In this document: positions 1-5,007 of the stretch, piece after piece | Layout: each line of letters starts with the position of its first letter | Numbering within the stretch: position 1 is the stretch's first letter | NCBI GenBank assembly: GCA_002382525.1 | Contig: DFYA01000320.1 | Span: 44,478-49,484 of the forward strand | Direction: 5' to 3' | Source: Opitutaceae bacterium UBA4094 | GTDB taxonomy: Bacteria; Verrucomicrobiota; Verrucomicrobiia; Opitutales; Opitutaceae | DNA length: 5,007 bases | Made by a program: the position numbers and the translations under genes | The notes under the pieces: model-generated | Told to the model about the DNA's origin: nothing | The model's input: only the letters and a program-made list of their open reading frames with translations | Database searches by the model: none

Positions 1-197
1 GCGGACGCCGCCTCCGGGCTCGCCTCCTCATCAGGACATCCGGTCATCGCTCGTTGTGATCGCACAGCCCCAACCAATATCAAGCGACGCCCCAACAACC
101 TTTACGGAAAAGTTCCGCACCGGTTGAGAGCCCGTCTTGCGCGATCAATCCTCCGGCGAGACCGAGACGTCTACCTTACACCCCACCTACCGAAAGC
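1..197. other. Upstream non-coding region of the PEP-CTERM gene
   Basis: No gene is supportable here. Base composition falls from the GC-rich start (1-30) to a mixed, AT-richer stretch around 50-120, as expected of an intergenic promoter region. A small inverted repeat, CGGAA-AAG-TTCCG, lies at 105-117 and could be an operator half-site pair or a minor hairpin. A poor sigma70-like pair can be drawn (TTGTGA at 54-59 and AATATC at 76-81, 16 bases apart), but it is too weak to call a promoter. The first ~30 bases could be the edge of a neighbouring gene on either strand; the window is too short to tell. Confidence 0.5.
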
Positions 198-1004
198 ATG
201 AAAACACACCTCCTCGCCCTCATCGCCACCTTCGGCTTCGCCGCAGCCGCGCAAGCCGACGTGCTCTTCAACGACACCTTCGCGTTCGGCACCGCCGCCG
301 ACGCCGGCTACCACCGCTTCGGCACGACCAACACGACGCTGGCGGTCGATGGAGGGGATCTCGATTTCGCACAAACCAGTGGAGCGCTCGCCCGCTCCGG
401 CGCCTACAAACAGTTCGCTTCAACGGATCTCGCTGTCGGCGATTCGATCACCCTCAGCTTCAACGTCACCATGAGCGTGCCCTCGCAAGTGAATCATATC
501 TTCCGCTGGGCGATCGGCACCACGCCATCGTCATCAGAAGACCTCGCCTCCAACACGCCGTTCGGCTCGGGCACGCGCCAGATGTTCCAGTTCGCCGCGT
601 CGGGCAGCACCACCGCGGGTTTCGGCCAGTTCGTCGCCGGCTCCTCAAGTCCGATCCACAACAATAGCGGCACCGGCACCCAGATCACCGGATTCACCGG
701 TCCCGCCAGCCTTGCCATGAACACGTCCGGTTCCGTCTCTCTCACGATCACCCGCACCGACACCAACAACTACAGCATCGCTCAAACCGCCTTTGGCACC
801 TCCTCCTCCGGAACACTCACGGGAGCCGGTTACGATTCCTTCAACACCATCGCCTTTGGTGTGAACACGACCAGCGCTGCCTCCTTCTCCCTCGACAACG
901 TCTCCGTCGCCTACGCGGCCGCCATCCCCGAGCCGTCCACCTACGTCGCCCTCGTCGGCCTCGTCGCCCTCGGCCTCGTCGCCTCCCGCCGCCGCCGCGC
1001 CTGA
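198..1004 (+). CDS. PEP-CTERM sorting domain-containing exported protein
   Basis: A 268-residue exported protein of unknown specific role. Residues 1-20 form a classic Sec signal peptide: MKTH, then a hydrophobic Leu/Ala/Phe core, then a likely cleavage after AQA before Asp21. The mature part (21-240) has no Cys and is rich in Ser, Thr, Gly, Asn and alternating hydrophobics, as in secreted beta-sandwich proteins; I cannot assign a named fold. The C-terminus is a complete PEP-CTERM signal: P244-E245-P246-S-T, a hydrophobic segment of about 15 residues (249-263), then the basic tail SRRRRA. In this family the tail is recognised by exosortase, and the protein is cleaved and held at or released from the cell surface, often in biofilm or exopolysaccharide settings. 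The exosortase is normally encoded elsewhere, and none is visible here. The ATG at 198 places the signal peptide exactly at the N-terminus, which decides the start, although only GAAAG one base before the ATG resembles a ribosome site. Function beyond surface sorting is unknown. Confidence 0.93.
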   Translation: MKTHLLALIATFGFAAAAQADVLFNDTFAFGTAADAGYHRFGTTNTTLAVDGGDLDFAQTSGALARSGAYKQFASTDLAVGDSITLSFNVTMSVPSQVNHIFRWAIGTTPSSSEDLASNTPFGSGTRQMFQFAASGSTTAGFGQFVAGSSSPIHNNSGTGTQITGFTGPASLAMNTSGSVSLTITRTDTNNYSIAQTAFGTSSSGTLTGAGYDSFNTIAFGVNTTSAASFSLDNVSVAYAAAIPEPSTYVALVGLVALGLVASRRRRA

Positions 1005-1029
1005 TCGGCCGGAGTCCCGCTCCGCTCTC

Positions 1030-1070
1030 CGCCCGCCCTCGGCCTCCGCGCCGTCGGCGGGCGTTTTCTT
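1030..1070 (+). terminator. Rho-independent terminator of the PEP-CTERM gene
   Basis: A perfect 8-base-pair GC stem, CGCCCGCC (1030-1037) with GGCGGGCG (1056-1063), is followed at once by the T-rich tract TTTTCTT (1064-1070). Within the 18-base loop a second small stem, CGGC (1040-1043) with GCCG (1050-1053), can form. It begins 26 bases after the stop codon at 1002-1004. This is the expected layout of an intrinsic terminator and suggests that the downstream sulfatase is not simply co-transcribed with this gene. Confidence 0.85.
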
Positions 1071-1104
1071 GCCTCGCCCCGGGAACGCCGAGCTCCAGCT
1101 CGGC
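1071..1104. repeat. Palindromic interspersed repeat, copy 1
   Basis: A 34-base element matching 2869-2902 at 32 of 34 positions, in the same orientation. The last 27 bases (1078-1104 and 2876-2902) are identical. It contains CCCGGG (1078-1083) and the inverted repeat GCCGAGCTCCAGCTCGGC (1087-1104), a perfect 8-base stem around CC, more realistically a 7-base stem with a TCCA loop. It begins directly after the T-tract of the preceding terminator. There is no T-tract after the palindrome, so it does not look like an ordinary terminator itself. It resembles small REP-like intergenic elements, but only two copies can be seen here. Confidence 0.85.
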
Positions 1105-1122
1105 AGGTTTTGCATTCCGTCT

Positions 1123-1164
1123 TACTCGCTACCCGCCACCCTCTACCCGCTACTCATCACCATC
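1123..1164. repeat. Degenerate heptamer tandem array before the sulfatase start
   Basis: Six consecutive seven-base units run from 1123 to 1164, with consensus YACYCGC. The first unit is TACTCGC; units two and four are both TACCCGC; the last two have drifted. Columns 2 (A) and 3 (C) are the same in all six units, column 5 is C in five of six, column 7 is C in five of six, and columns 1 and 4 vary only between C and T. The array ends three bases before the sulfatase ATG at 1168, so the whole leader is pyrimidine-rich and has no Shine-Dalgarno sequence. Its period of seven is not a multiple of three, so it is not a coding repeat. Confidence 0.7.
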
Positions 1165-1167
1165 GCC

Positions 1168-1266
1168 ATGCCCGCCCATCCCGCCGCCACCCGCCGCGAA
1201 TTCCTCCGCGCCGCCAGTCTCGCCACCGTCGGGGCCACCCTCCTTCCTCGTCTGCACGCCGACGCG
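1168..1266 (+). other. Twin-arginine (Tat) signal peptide of the sulfatase
   Basis: Residues 1-33 of the sulfatase. TRREFL (8-13) fits the S/T-R-R-x-F-L Tat consensus. A moderately hydrophobic stretch follows (about 14-27), ending in ADA before Ser34, a typical AxA signal peptidase site. Export by Tat implies folding before transport, so formylglycine formation on Cys98 would have to occur in the cytoplasm first. Confidence 0.85.
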
Positions 1267-2808
1267 TCCGTCGCACCCACCGCCGCCTCTCCGTTGACCT
1301 CCCTCATGCCCGGCGCTCCCAACCTCCTCTTCCTCGTCACCGACCAGCAAAGCTGGGACGCCTTCGGCGCCGTCAACCCCGCCGTCAAAACCCCTCACCT
1401 CGACCGCCTCGCCGCTCGCGGCATTCTCTTCGACCAAGCCATCTGCCAGTGCCCGATGTGCATCCCGAGCCGCTACTCGTTTTGCACCGGTCTTTACCCG
1501 TCGCAGCTCGGCGTGCTCAACAACGCCCAAGCCATCCAGGACAGCCGTCAGATGCCGATCCCCACGCTGTTCGAGCGCTTCCGCGACGCCGGCTACCACA
1601 CCATCGGCTGCGGCAAAACCCACTGGACCATCGCCCCCAAACCCGACCGCGGCGTGCCCGATGTTGTCCCCTCCACCTTCGGTTTCACCGAGCGCTACAT
1701 CGGCCGCATGCCCGGCGGACACGATCGCGAACCCGGCGCCGTCTACTTCGGCGACGCCGACCAACACCCCCAACGCATGGCCGCGATCCGCGCCTGGAAC
1801 CGGGACGCCGGCTATGGCGGCGAGGGCATCAAGGGCTACCTCGGTTGCACGCTCCCGGGCGATGGCTCCGACCTCCGCGAAGCATGGCTCACCGACCAAG
1901 CCATCGGCGCCATCGACCGCGCCCATGCCGCCAAACGCCCGTGGCAGTGTTACCTCTCTTTCGATGCGCCCCACGCCCCGCTCTACGCCCCCGAGGCCTA
2001 CGAGGCGCTCTACGACCTCGACGACATCCCCGACCCGCCGCTCCCGCCCGACCGCGCCGCTCTCGCCGACCACTTTCCCAACCTCGCCCACACCGAGGAC
2101 GCCCTCCAGGCTTGGCTCGCCCTCCCGACGCGCGAACGCCGCATGAGCCTCCTCCGTTATTACGCGCTCTGCTCCTACTGCGACGCCCAGTTTGGACGCG
2201 TGCTCGACCACCTCGACCGCACCGGCCAGACCGACAACACTGTCGTCGTCTTTCTTTCCGACCACGGCGACAGCATGGGCGACCGGTATCGGTTTTCCAA
2301 ATACAGTCTCTACGAGGCGAGTCTGCGCGTGCCCCTTGTCGTCGCCGGGCCTTGCGTGCCCGCCGCCGCGCGCGGCACCCGCGACGCCCGTCCCGCCGAG
2401 CTCACCGACGTCGTGCCCACCTTCCTCGCCGCCGCGGGCCTGCCCGTCCCGCCCGAACTCCCGGGCGAAAACCTCCTCGCCCCGTCCTCGCGCGCCGGCG
2501 CGTTCTCCGAAATGCACGGTAACGGCAGCGACGACCTCCAACGCGCCCCCGCCTACCTCTGGCGCACCAAGGACTGGAAACTCATCCTCTACTTCGACGC
2601 CGATTTCCCGAGCGCACGCCGCGCTCCCACCGCGATCAAGGGCGAACTCTACGGCCTCGCCGCCGACCCGCACGAATGGGTCAACCGCTACGCCGACGAA
2701 TCCCTCCGTGATGTTCGTGAGCGCATGACCCGCGAGCTCCTCATGCACCTCGCCTTGGCCAACGCCGCCTGGCCCCGCCGCCCCAGCATCGGCGCCCTCC
2801 GCGCCTAA
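1168..2808 (+). CDS. Tat-exported sulfatase (alkaline phosphatase superfamily, formylglycine type)
   Basis: A 546-residue sulfatase that should hydrolyse sulfate esters, probably on a polysaccharide or glycoconjugate, outside the cytoplasm. Residues 1-33 are a twin-arginine signal: T8-R9-R10-E-F-L13, then a hydrophobic stretch, with likely cleavage after ADA (33). The catalytic motif is C98-I-P-S-R102 followed by T107-G108; Cys98 would be converted to formylglycine by a maturase, which is not encoded here. Other family landmarks are D59-Q60 in LVTDQQ (first metal ligands), K150 and H152 in GKTHW, H269 in SFDAPHAP, D365-H366 in SDHGD, and K378, E383 and R387 in the segment after it. The usual C-terminal region with W-K-L-I and ELYGLAADPHEWVN (493-506) is present, and the length is normal. 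An in-frame TTG at 1069 would lengthen the protein, but it would run through the repeats and bury the Tat motif; the ATG at 1168 is preferred. The exact substrate (aryl, choline, or glycan sulfate) cannot be read from the sequence. Confidence 0.95.
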   Translation: MPAHPAATRREFLRAASLATVGATLLPRLHADASVAPTAASPLTSLMPGAPNLLFLVTDQQSWDAFGAVNPAVKTPHLDRLAARGILFDQAICQCPMCIPSRYSFCTGLYPSQLGVLNNAQAIQDSRQMPIPTLFERFRDAGYHTIGCGKTHWTIAPKPDRGVPDVVPSTFGFTERYIGRMPGGHDREPGAVYFGDADQHPQRMAAIRAWNRDAGYGGEGIKGYLGCTLPGDGSDLREAWLTDQAIGAIDRAHAAKRPWQCYLSFDAPHAPLYAPEAYEALYDLDDIPDPPLPPDRAALADHFPNLAHTEDALQAWLALPTRERRMSLLRYYALCSYCDAQFGRVLDHLDRTGQTDNTVVVFLSDHGDSMGDRYRFSKYSLYEASLRVPLVVAGPCVPAAARGTRDARPAELTDVVPTFLAAAGLPVPPELPGENLLAPSSRAGAFSEMHGNGSDDLQRAPAYLWRTKDWKLILYFDADFPSARRAPTAIKGELYGLAADPHEWVNRYADESLRDVRERMTRELLMHLALANAAWPRRPSIGALRA

Positions 2809-2815
2809 TGTGTGT

Positions 2816-2862
2816 CACAGGCATGGCGGACTGTCGGCCTGCGGCCTCGAAACCTGCCTGTG
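2816..2862. repeat. Long-loop inverted repeat downstream of the sulfatase
   Basis: CACAGGCA (2816-2823) is the exact reverse complement of TGCCTGTG (2855-2862). The 31-base interval holds a second inverted repeat, GGCC-TGC-GGCC (2836-2846), so the RNA could fold into an extended stem with an inner hairpin on either strand. It starts seven bases after the sulfatase stop codon, between convergent genes. This would suit a bidirectional transcript-end structure, but neither strand shows a T-tract after it, so it is recorded as an inverted repeat and not as a proven terminator. Confidence 0.55.
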
Positions 2863-2868
2863 CTGTGC

Positions 2869-2902
2869 GCCTCTTCCCGGGAACGCCGAGCTCCAGCTCG
2901 GC
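2869..2902. repeat. Palindromic interspersed repeat, copy 2
   Basis: Second copy of the element at 1071-1104, same orientation, with two mismatches near its left end and 27 identical bases at its right (2876-2902). The palindrome GCCGAGCTCCAGCTCGGC occupies 2885-2902. It lies in the 107-base convergent spacer between the sulfatase stop (2806-2808) and the AraC stop (2916-2918). The two copies bracket the sulfatase gene, with 1,798 bases between matching positions. Confidence 0.85.
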
Positions 2903-2915
2903 CCCGTCTCCACCG

Positions 2916-3845
2916 TCAGTCCCCTCCGCCCGTCCCGCCCGTCCGATACGCCCGCGGCGACAGCCCCATCACCCGCCGAAAACAGCGGGTAAAATAAAAC
3001 GGATCCTCATAGCCCACTTCGGCCGCGATCTCCGCAACCGTCGATTCGCTCGCCGCGAGGCGCTGACACGCCCGTTGCATCCGCACCGTTTGCAAATAAT
3101 CGATCGGCGAGGCGCCCGCCATCTCCCGAAAAACCTGCGCGAACCGCGGCACCGACAACCCCGCCTCCGCCGCCAATTCATCAAGCCGCCACGCTCTCCC
3201 GGGTTCCGCCCGCAAGCGCTCGCGCACCGCTGCCACCCGCTCCCGCGCCGAACGCGCCGGCCCCGCCTCCGCCACCAAACGCCCCAACACCGCCAGCGCT
3301 TCGCGTAGCACCGCCGCCGCCTCGATCAACCGCCGCACGTCGTAACCGCCTTCGAGGATAGCATACACCCGGTCCAACCGCAGCTCCTCGACCCGTCCTT
3401 TCGGCAGCCGCAATCGCTCCAGCCCGCCCCCTCGCCAGCCGGCGTGCCTCATCCACGCCTCCGCCTCGCTTCCGGCGAAATGCGCATACGTCACCGTCCA
3501 CGGGCGCGCCTCGTCCGCCCCATAGGCATGCGCCCGCCCGACCGGCAGCCACACCACGTCGCCCGCTTCCACCATCTGCACCGCCTCGCCCGCCCCGCCT
3601 CGCACCCAGCCGCGCCCGCGCAGACATACAATGACCAACGGCGTCTCTGCTCCCGCCAGCCGCTCCACCCGATGCCCTTTAGCGTTCGGGAAATGCCCGG
3701 CGTCCGTCACCCGCAGCCCTTTGAGCAACGCATGCGAACCCGCCTCGGCCCACACCCGGCCGGGCACCACCACAAAATGCTCATGCGCAAATCCGTGCGG
3801 CTTATGTTTCATCAGATCATCCAGCTTCTTGCTCCGTCCATCCAT
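2916..3845 (-). CDS. AraC-family transcriptional regulator with N-terminal cupin domain
   Basis: A 309-residue cytoplasmic DNA-binding regulator. The N-terminal half (about 24-130) is the AraC-type cupin ligand-binding domain: the GHRVER segment (58-62), VIVCLRGRGWVR (71-82), then the conserved EAGDVVWLPVGRAHAYGA (93-110), followed by PWTVTYAHFAG. In relatives this pocket binds a sugar or similar small molecule. The C-terminal 100 residues carry the two helix-turn-helix motifs: the first at about 220-241 (LDELAAEAGLSVPRFAQVFR) and the second at about 269-291, ending in the family signature GYEDPFYFTRCFRR...GLSPRAYR (278-301). Length is normal for the family. It is divergent from the DUF5107 gene and is the obvious candidate to control it, and perhaps itself. 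Start choice is open: the ATG at 3845 has AGAGG about 13 bases upstream, while Met12 (codon 3810-3812) has GGA seven bases upstream and would leave a roomier 92-base divergent promoter region. The inducer is unknown. Confidence 0.93.
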   Translation of the reverse strand: MDGRSKKLDDLMKHKPHGFAHEHFVVVPGRVWAEAGSHALLKGLRVTDAGHFPNAKGHRVERLAGAETPLVIVCLRGRGWVRGGAGEAVQMVEAGDVVWLPVGRAHAYGADEARPWTVTYAHFAGSEAEAWMRHAGWRGGGLERLRLPKGRVEELRLDRVYAILEGGYDVRRLIEAAAVLREALAVLGRLVAEAGPARSARERVAAVRERLRAEPGRAWRLDELAAEAGLSVPRFAQVFREMAGASPIDYLQTVRMQRACQRLAASESTVAEIAAEVGYEDPFYFTRCFRRVMGLSPRAYRTGGTGGGD

Positions 3846-3904
3846 GGCAACGCCGGGCCCTCTTGGCTAGGATCGTCTTACTCGTTTCCACCCATTCCTT
3901 GCCG
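3846..3904. promoter_or_regulatory. Divergent regulatory region between the AraC and DUF5107 genes
   Basis: These 59 bases separate the annotated start codons of two divergent genes and must contain, or border, both promoters and any AraC operator. I see no convincing -35/-10 pair on either strand. Weak symmetry exists: GGCAA (3846-3850) is the reverse complement of TTGCC (3899-3903), and GGGCCC (3855-3860) is a short palindrome. The call rests on gene arrangement, not on a recognised site. If the AraC protein starts at its Met12, the region extends to 3813. Confidence 0.45.
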
Positions 3905-5007
3905 ATGAGCCCCCTAGTCTCCGTCCGTCGCGACACGATCACCCTCCCCACCTGGCTGCCCGCCGCCCCCGAGCGTCACCCGATGTTTTTGGAGAAACGC
4001 GTCTATCAAGGCTCCAGCGGACGCGTCTATCCGCTGCCGTTCACCGACCGGGTTGCCGAACACCCCGTCCCTCACGACTGGCAGGCAATCCATCTCGAAA
4101 ACGAATTTCTGGAGATTCTCATCCTGCCCGAGATCGGCGGTCGCATCCACCGCATGCGCGACAAGACCAACGGCTACGACGTCATCTACCACCAGACCGT
4201 GATCAAGCCCGCCCTCGTCGGCCTCGCCGGCCCATGGATCAGCGGCGGCATCGAGTTCAACTGGCCGCAGCACCACCGCCCCTCGACGTTTATGCCCGCC
4301 GTGGCCGAGATCGAACACGAACCCGACGGCGCCGTCACCGTGTGGCTCTCCGAACACGATCCCATGGCCCGCATGAAGGGCATGCACGGCGTGCGTCTTC
4401 GCCCCGGCCGCGCCGTCCTCGAACTCCGCGCCCGCGTCTACAACCGCACGCCCGACACCCAGACGTTCCTCTGGTGGGCCAACGTCGCCACCGAGGTCCA
4501 CGAGCGCTACCAATCCTTTTTTCCCGCCGACGCCACCTTCGTCGCCGACCACGCCAAACGCGCCATGAGCACCTTCCCCCGCTGCTCCGGGCATTACTAC
4601 GGCGTGGACTACGCCGCCCGCGCCCGTGACGGCGTGCCGGCCGCCGACGCGCCCCCCTCCTTCCGCCCGGCCAGCGACTACCCTCCCAACGATCTCGCCT
4701 GGTATGCCAACATCCCCGTGCCCACCTCCTACATGTGCATGGGCACCCGGGAGGACTTCTTCGGCGGCTACGACCACGCCGCCCGCGCCGGCATCATTCA
4801 CGTCGCCGACCACCACCTCTCCCCCGGAAAAAAACAATGGACCTGGGGCAACCACGAGTTCGGCTACGCTTGGGACCGCAACCTCACCGAGCCCGACGAA
4901 CACGGCGTCTATCGCCCTTACATCGAGCTCATGGCCGGTGTCTTTACCGACAACCAGCCCGACTTCTCCTTTCTCCAGCCCGGCGAAACCAAAACCTGGA
5001 CCCAGTG
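3905..5007 (+). CDS. DUF5107 domain-containing protein (partial, runs off the right edge)
   Basis: An open frame from the ATG at 3905 to the last base, with no stop: 367 residues plus two bases. The N-terminal region reads like the DUF5107 family: ENEFLEILILPEIGGRI (65-81), then AGPWISGGIEFNWPQHHRPS (108-127), which is the most characteristic block, FLWWANVATEVH (188-199), WTWGNHEFGYAWDRNLT (312-328), and ELMAGVFTDNQPDFSFLQPG (341-360). No signal peptide or membrane segment is visible, so it is probably cytoplasmic. Proteins of this family are often near 1,000 residues or more with TPR repeats after the domain, so most of the C-terminal part may lie beyond the window. The beta-rich N-terminal domain recalls aldose-epimerase-like or glycan-active folds, but no reaction is established that I know of. 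It is divergent from an AraC regulator, consistent with sugar-responsive expression. There is no Shine-Dalgarno before the ATG; an in-frame TTG at 3899 is a less likely alternative start. Confidence 0.88.
   Translation, partial: MSPLVSVRRDTITLPTWLPAAPERHPMFLEKRVYQGSSGRVYPLPFTDRVAEHPVPHDWQAIHLENEFLEILILPEIGGRIHRMRDKTNGYDVIYHQTVIKPALVGLAGPWISGGIEFNWPQHHRPSTFMPAVAEIEHEPDGAVTVWLSEHDPMARMKGMHGVRLRPGRAVLELRARVYNRTPDTQTFLWWANVATEVHERYQSFFPADATFVADHAKRAMSTFPRCSGHYYGVDYAARARDGVPAADAPPSFRPASDYPPNDLAWYANIPVPTSYMCMGTREDFFGGYDHAARAGIIHVADHHLSPGKKQWTWGNHEFGYAWDRNLTEPDEHGVYRPYIELMAGVFTDNQPDFSFLQPGETKTWTQ

Noticed and set aside
1..47. A minus-strand ATG at 47 with an open frame to the left edge, as a possible divergent gene start.
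   Set aside because: Only about 15 codons are visible (MTGCPDEEASPEAAS), with no ribosome site or recognisable motif.
1..201. A plus-strand frame open from base 1 to a TGA at 199-201, overlapping the PEP-CTERM start as ATGA.
   Set aside because: The overlap resembles translational coupling, but beyond the first ~30 bases third-position GC falls well below that of the real genes, the peptide is Arg-rich without recognisable features, and the preceding sequence is unseen. Probably chance; upstream sequence would settle it.
1123..1164. The heptamer array considered as a CRISPR-like array.
   Set aside because: The units are seven bases and directly adjacent, with no spacers.
1069..1167. N-terminal extension of the sulfatase from the in-frame TTG at 1069.
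   Set aside because: It would translate the palindromic repeat and heptamer array and place the Tat RR motif about 42 residues in. The ATG at 1168 gives a normal Tat signal peptide.
1110..2522. A 470-codon plus-strand frame rich in Arg, Pro and His overlapping the sulfatase.
   Set aside because: Out-of-frame reading of the sulfatase; its Arg/Pro composition is the usual frame-shift artefact of GC-rich DNA.
1150..2748. A 532-codon minus-strand open frame opposite the sulfatase.
   Set aside because: It mirrors the sulfatase gene. GC-rich, C-ending codons suppress stops on the opposite strand; the peptide is Gly/Ala/Val/Glu-rich low-complexity sequence, while the plus strand has every sulfatase motif.
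2808..3308. Plus-strand frames starting at 2808-2812, one overlapping the sulfatase stop as TAATG.
   Set aside because: They run through the repeat and then antisense through the AraC helix-turn-helix region; composition is Arg/Pro-rich and no protein feature is seen.
3914..4903. A 329-codon minus-strand open frame opposite the DUF5107 gene.
   Set aside because: Its Gly/Val/Ala-rich sequence has no domain, while the plus-strand frame has clear DUF5107 blocks across the same region.

Overview
The window is GC-rich DNA whose genes strongly prefer codons ending in C. It carries an exosortase-type PEP-CTERM protein, a Tat-exported sulfatase, an AraC regulator with an N-terminal sugar-sensing-type cupin, and a DUF5107 protein. 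This mix is typical of polysaccharide-degrading Verrucomicrobiota, most like Opitutaceae. Planctomycetes or Lentisphaerae are possible but less likely. The taxonomic call is an inference from gene content and style; there is no rRNA or marker gene here.

Layout. Bases 1-197 are an upstream region with no gene I can support. A PEP-CTERM surface protein (198-1004, +) ends in a strong intrinsic terminator (1030-1070). A spacer follows with a palindromic repeat (1071-1104) and a degenerate seven-base tandem array (1123-1164). This leads directly into a Tat-signal sulfatase (1168-2808, +). A 107-base convergent spacer (2809-2915) contains a long hairpin and a second copy of the palindromic repeat (2869-2902). 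An AraC-family regulator (2916-3845, -) is divergent from a DUF5107 gene (3905 to the window edge, +), which has no stop within the window.

How the genes may work together. The sulfatase would remove sulfate esters from a polysaccharide or glycoconjugate outside the cytoplasm. The AraC protein probably senses a sugar and controls the divergent DUF5107 gene, and possibly others. DUF5107 proteins have no experimentally fixed role that I know of; their sequence style and usual neighbourhoods point to carbohydrate metabolism. The PEP-CTERM protein is probably an independent surface protein with its own terminator. The joint role in sulfated-glycan use is inferred from neighbourhood only.

The least ordinary parts are non-coding: two same-orientation copies of a 34-base palindromic repeat that bracket the sulfatase gene, and a six-unit heptamer array that takes the place of a Shine-Dalgarno sequence before its start codon. 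I found no CRISPR array, tRNA, rRNA, transposase or phage gene. No clearly new multi-gene system is visible.
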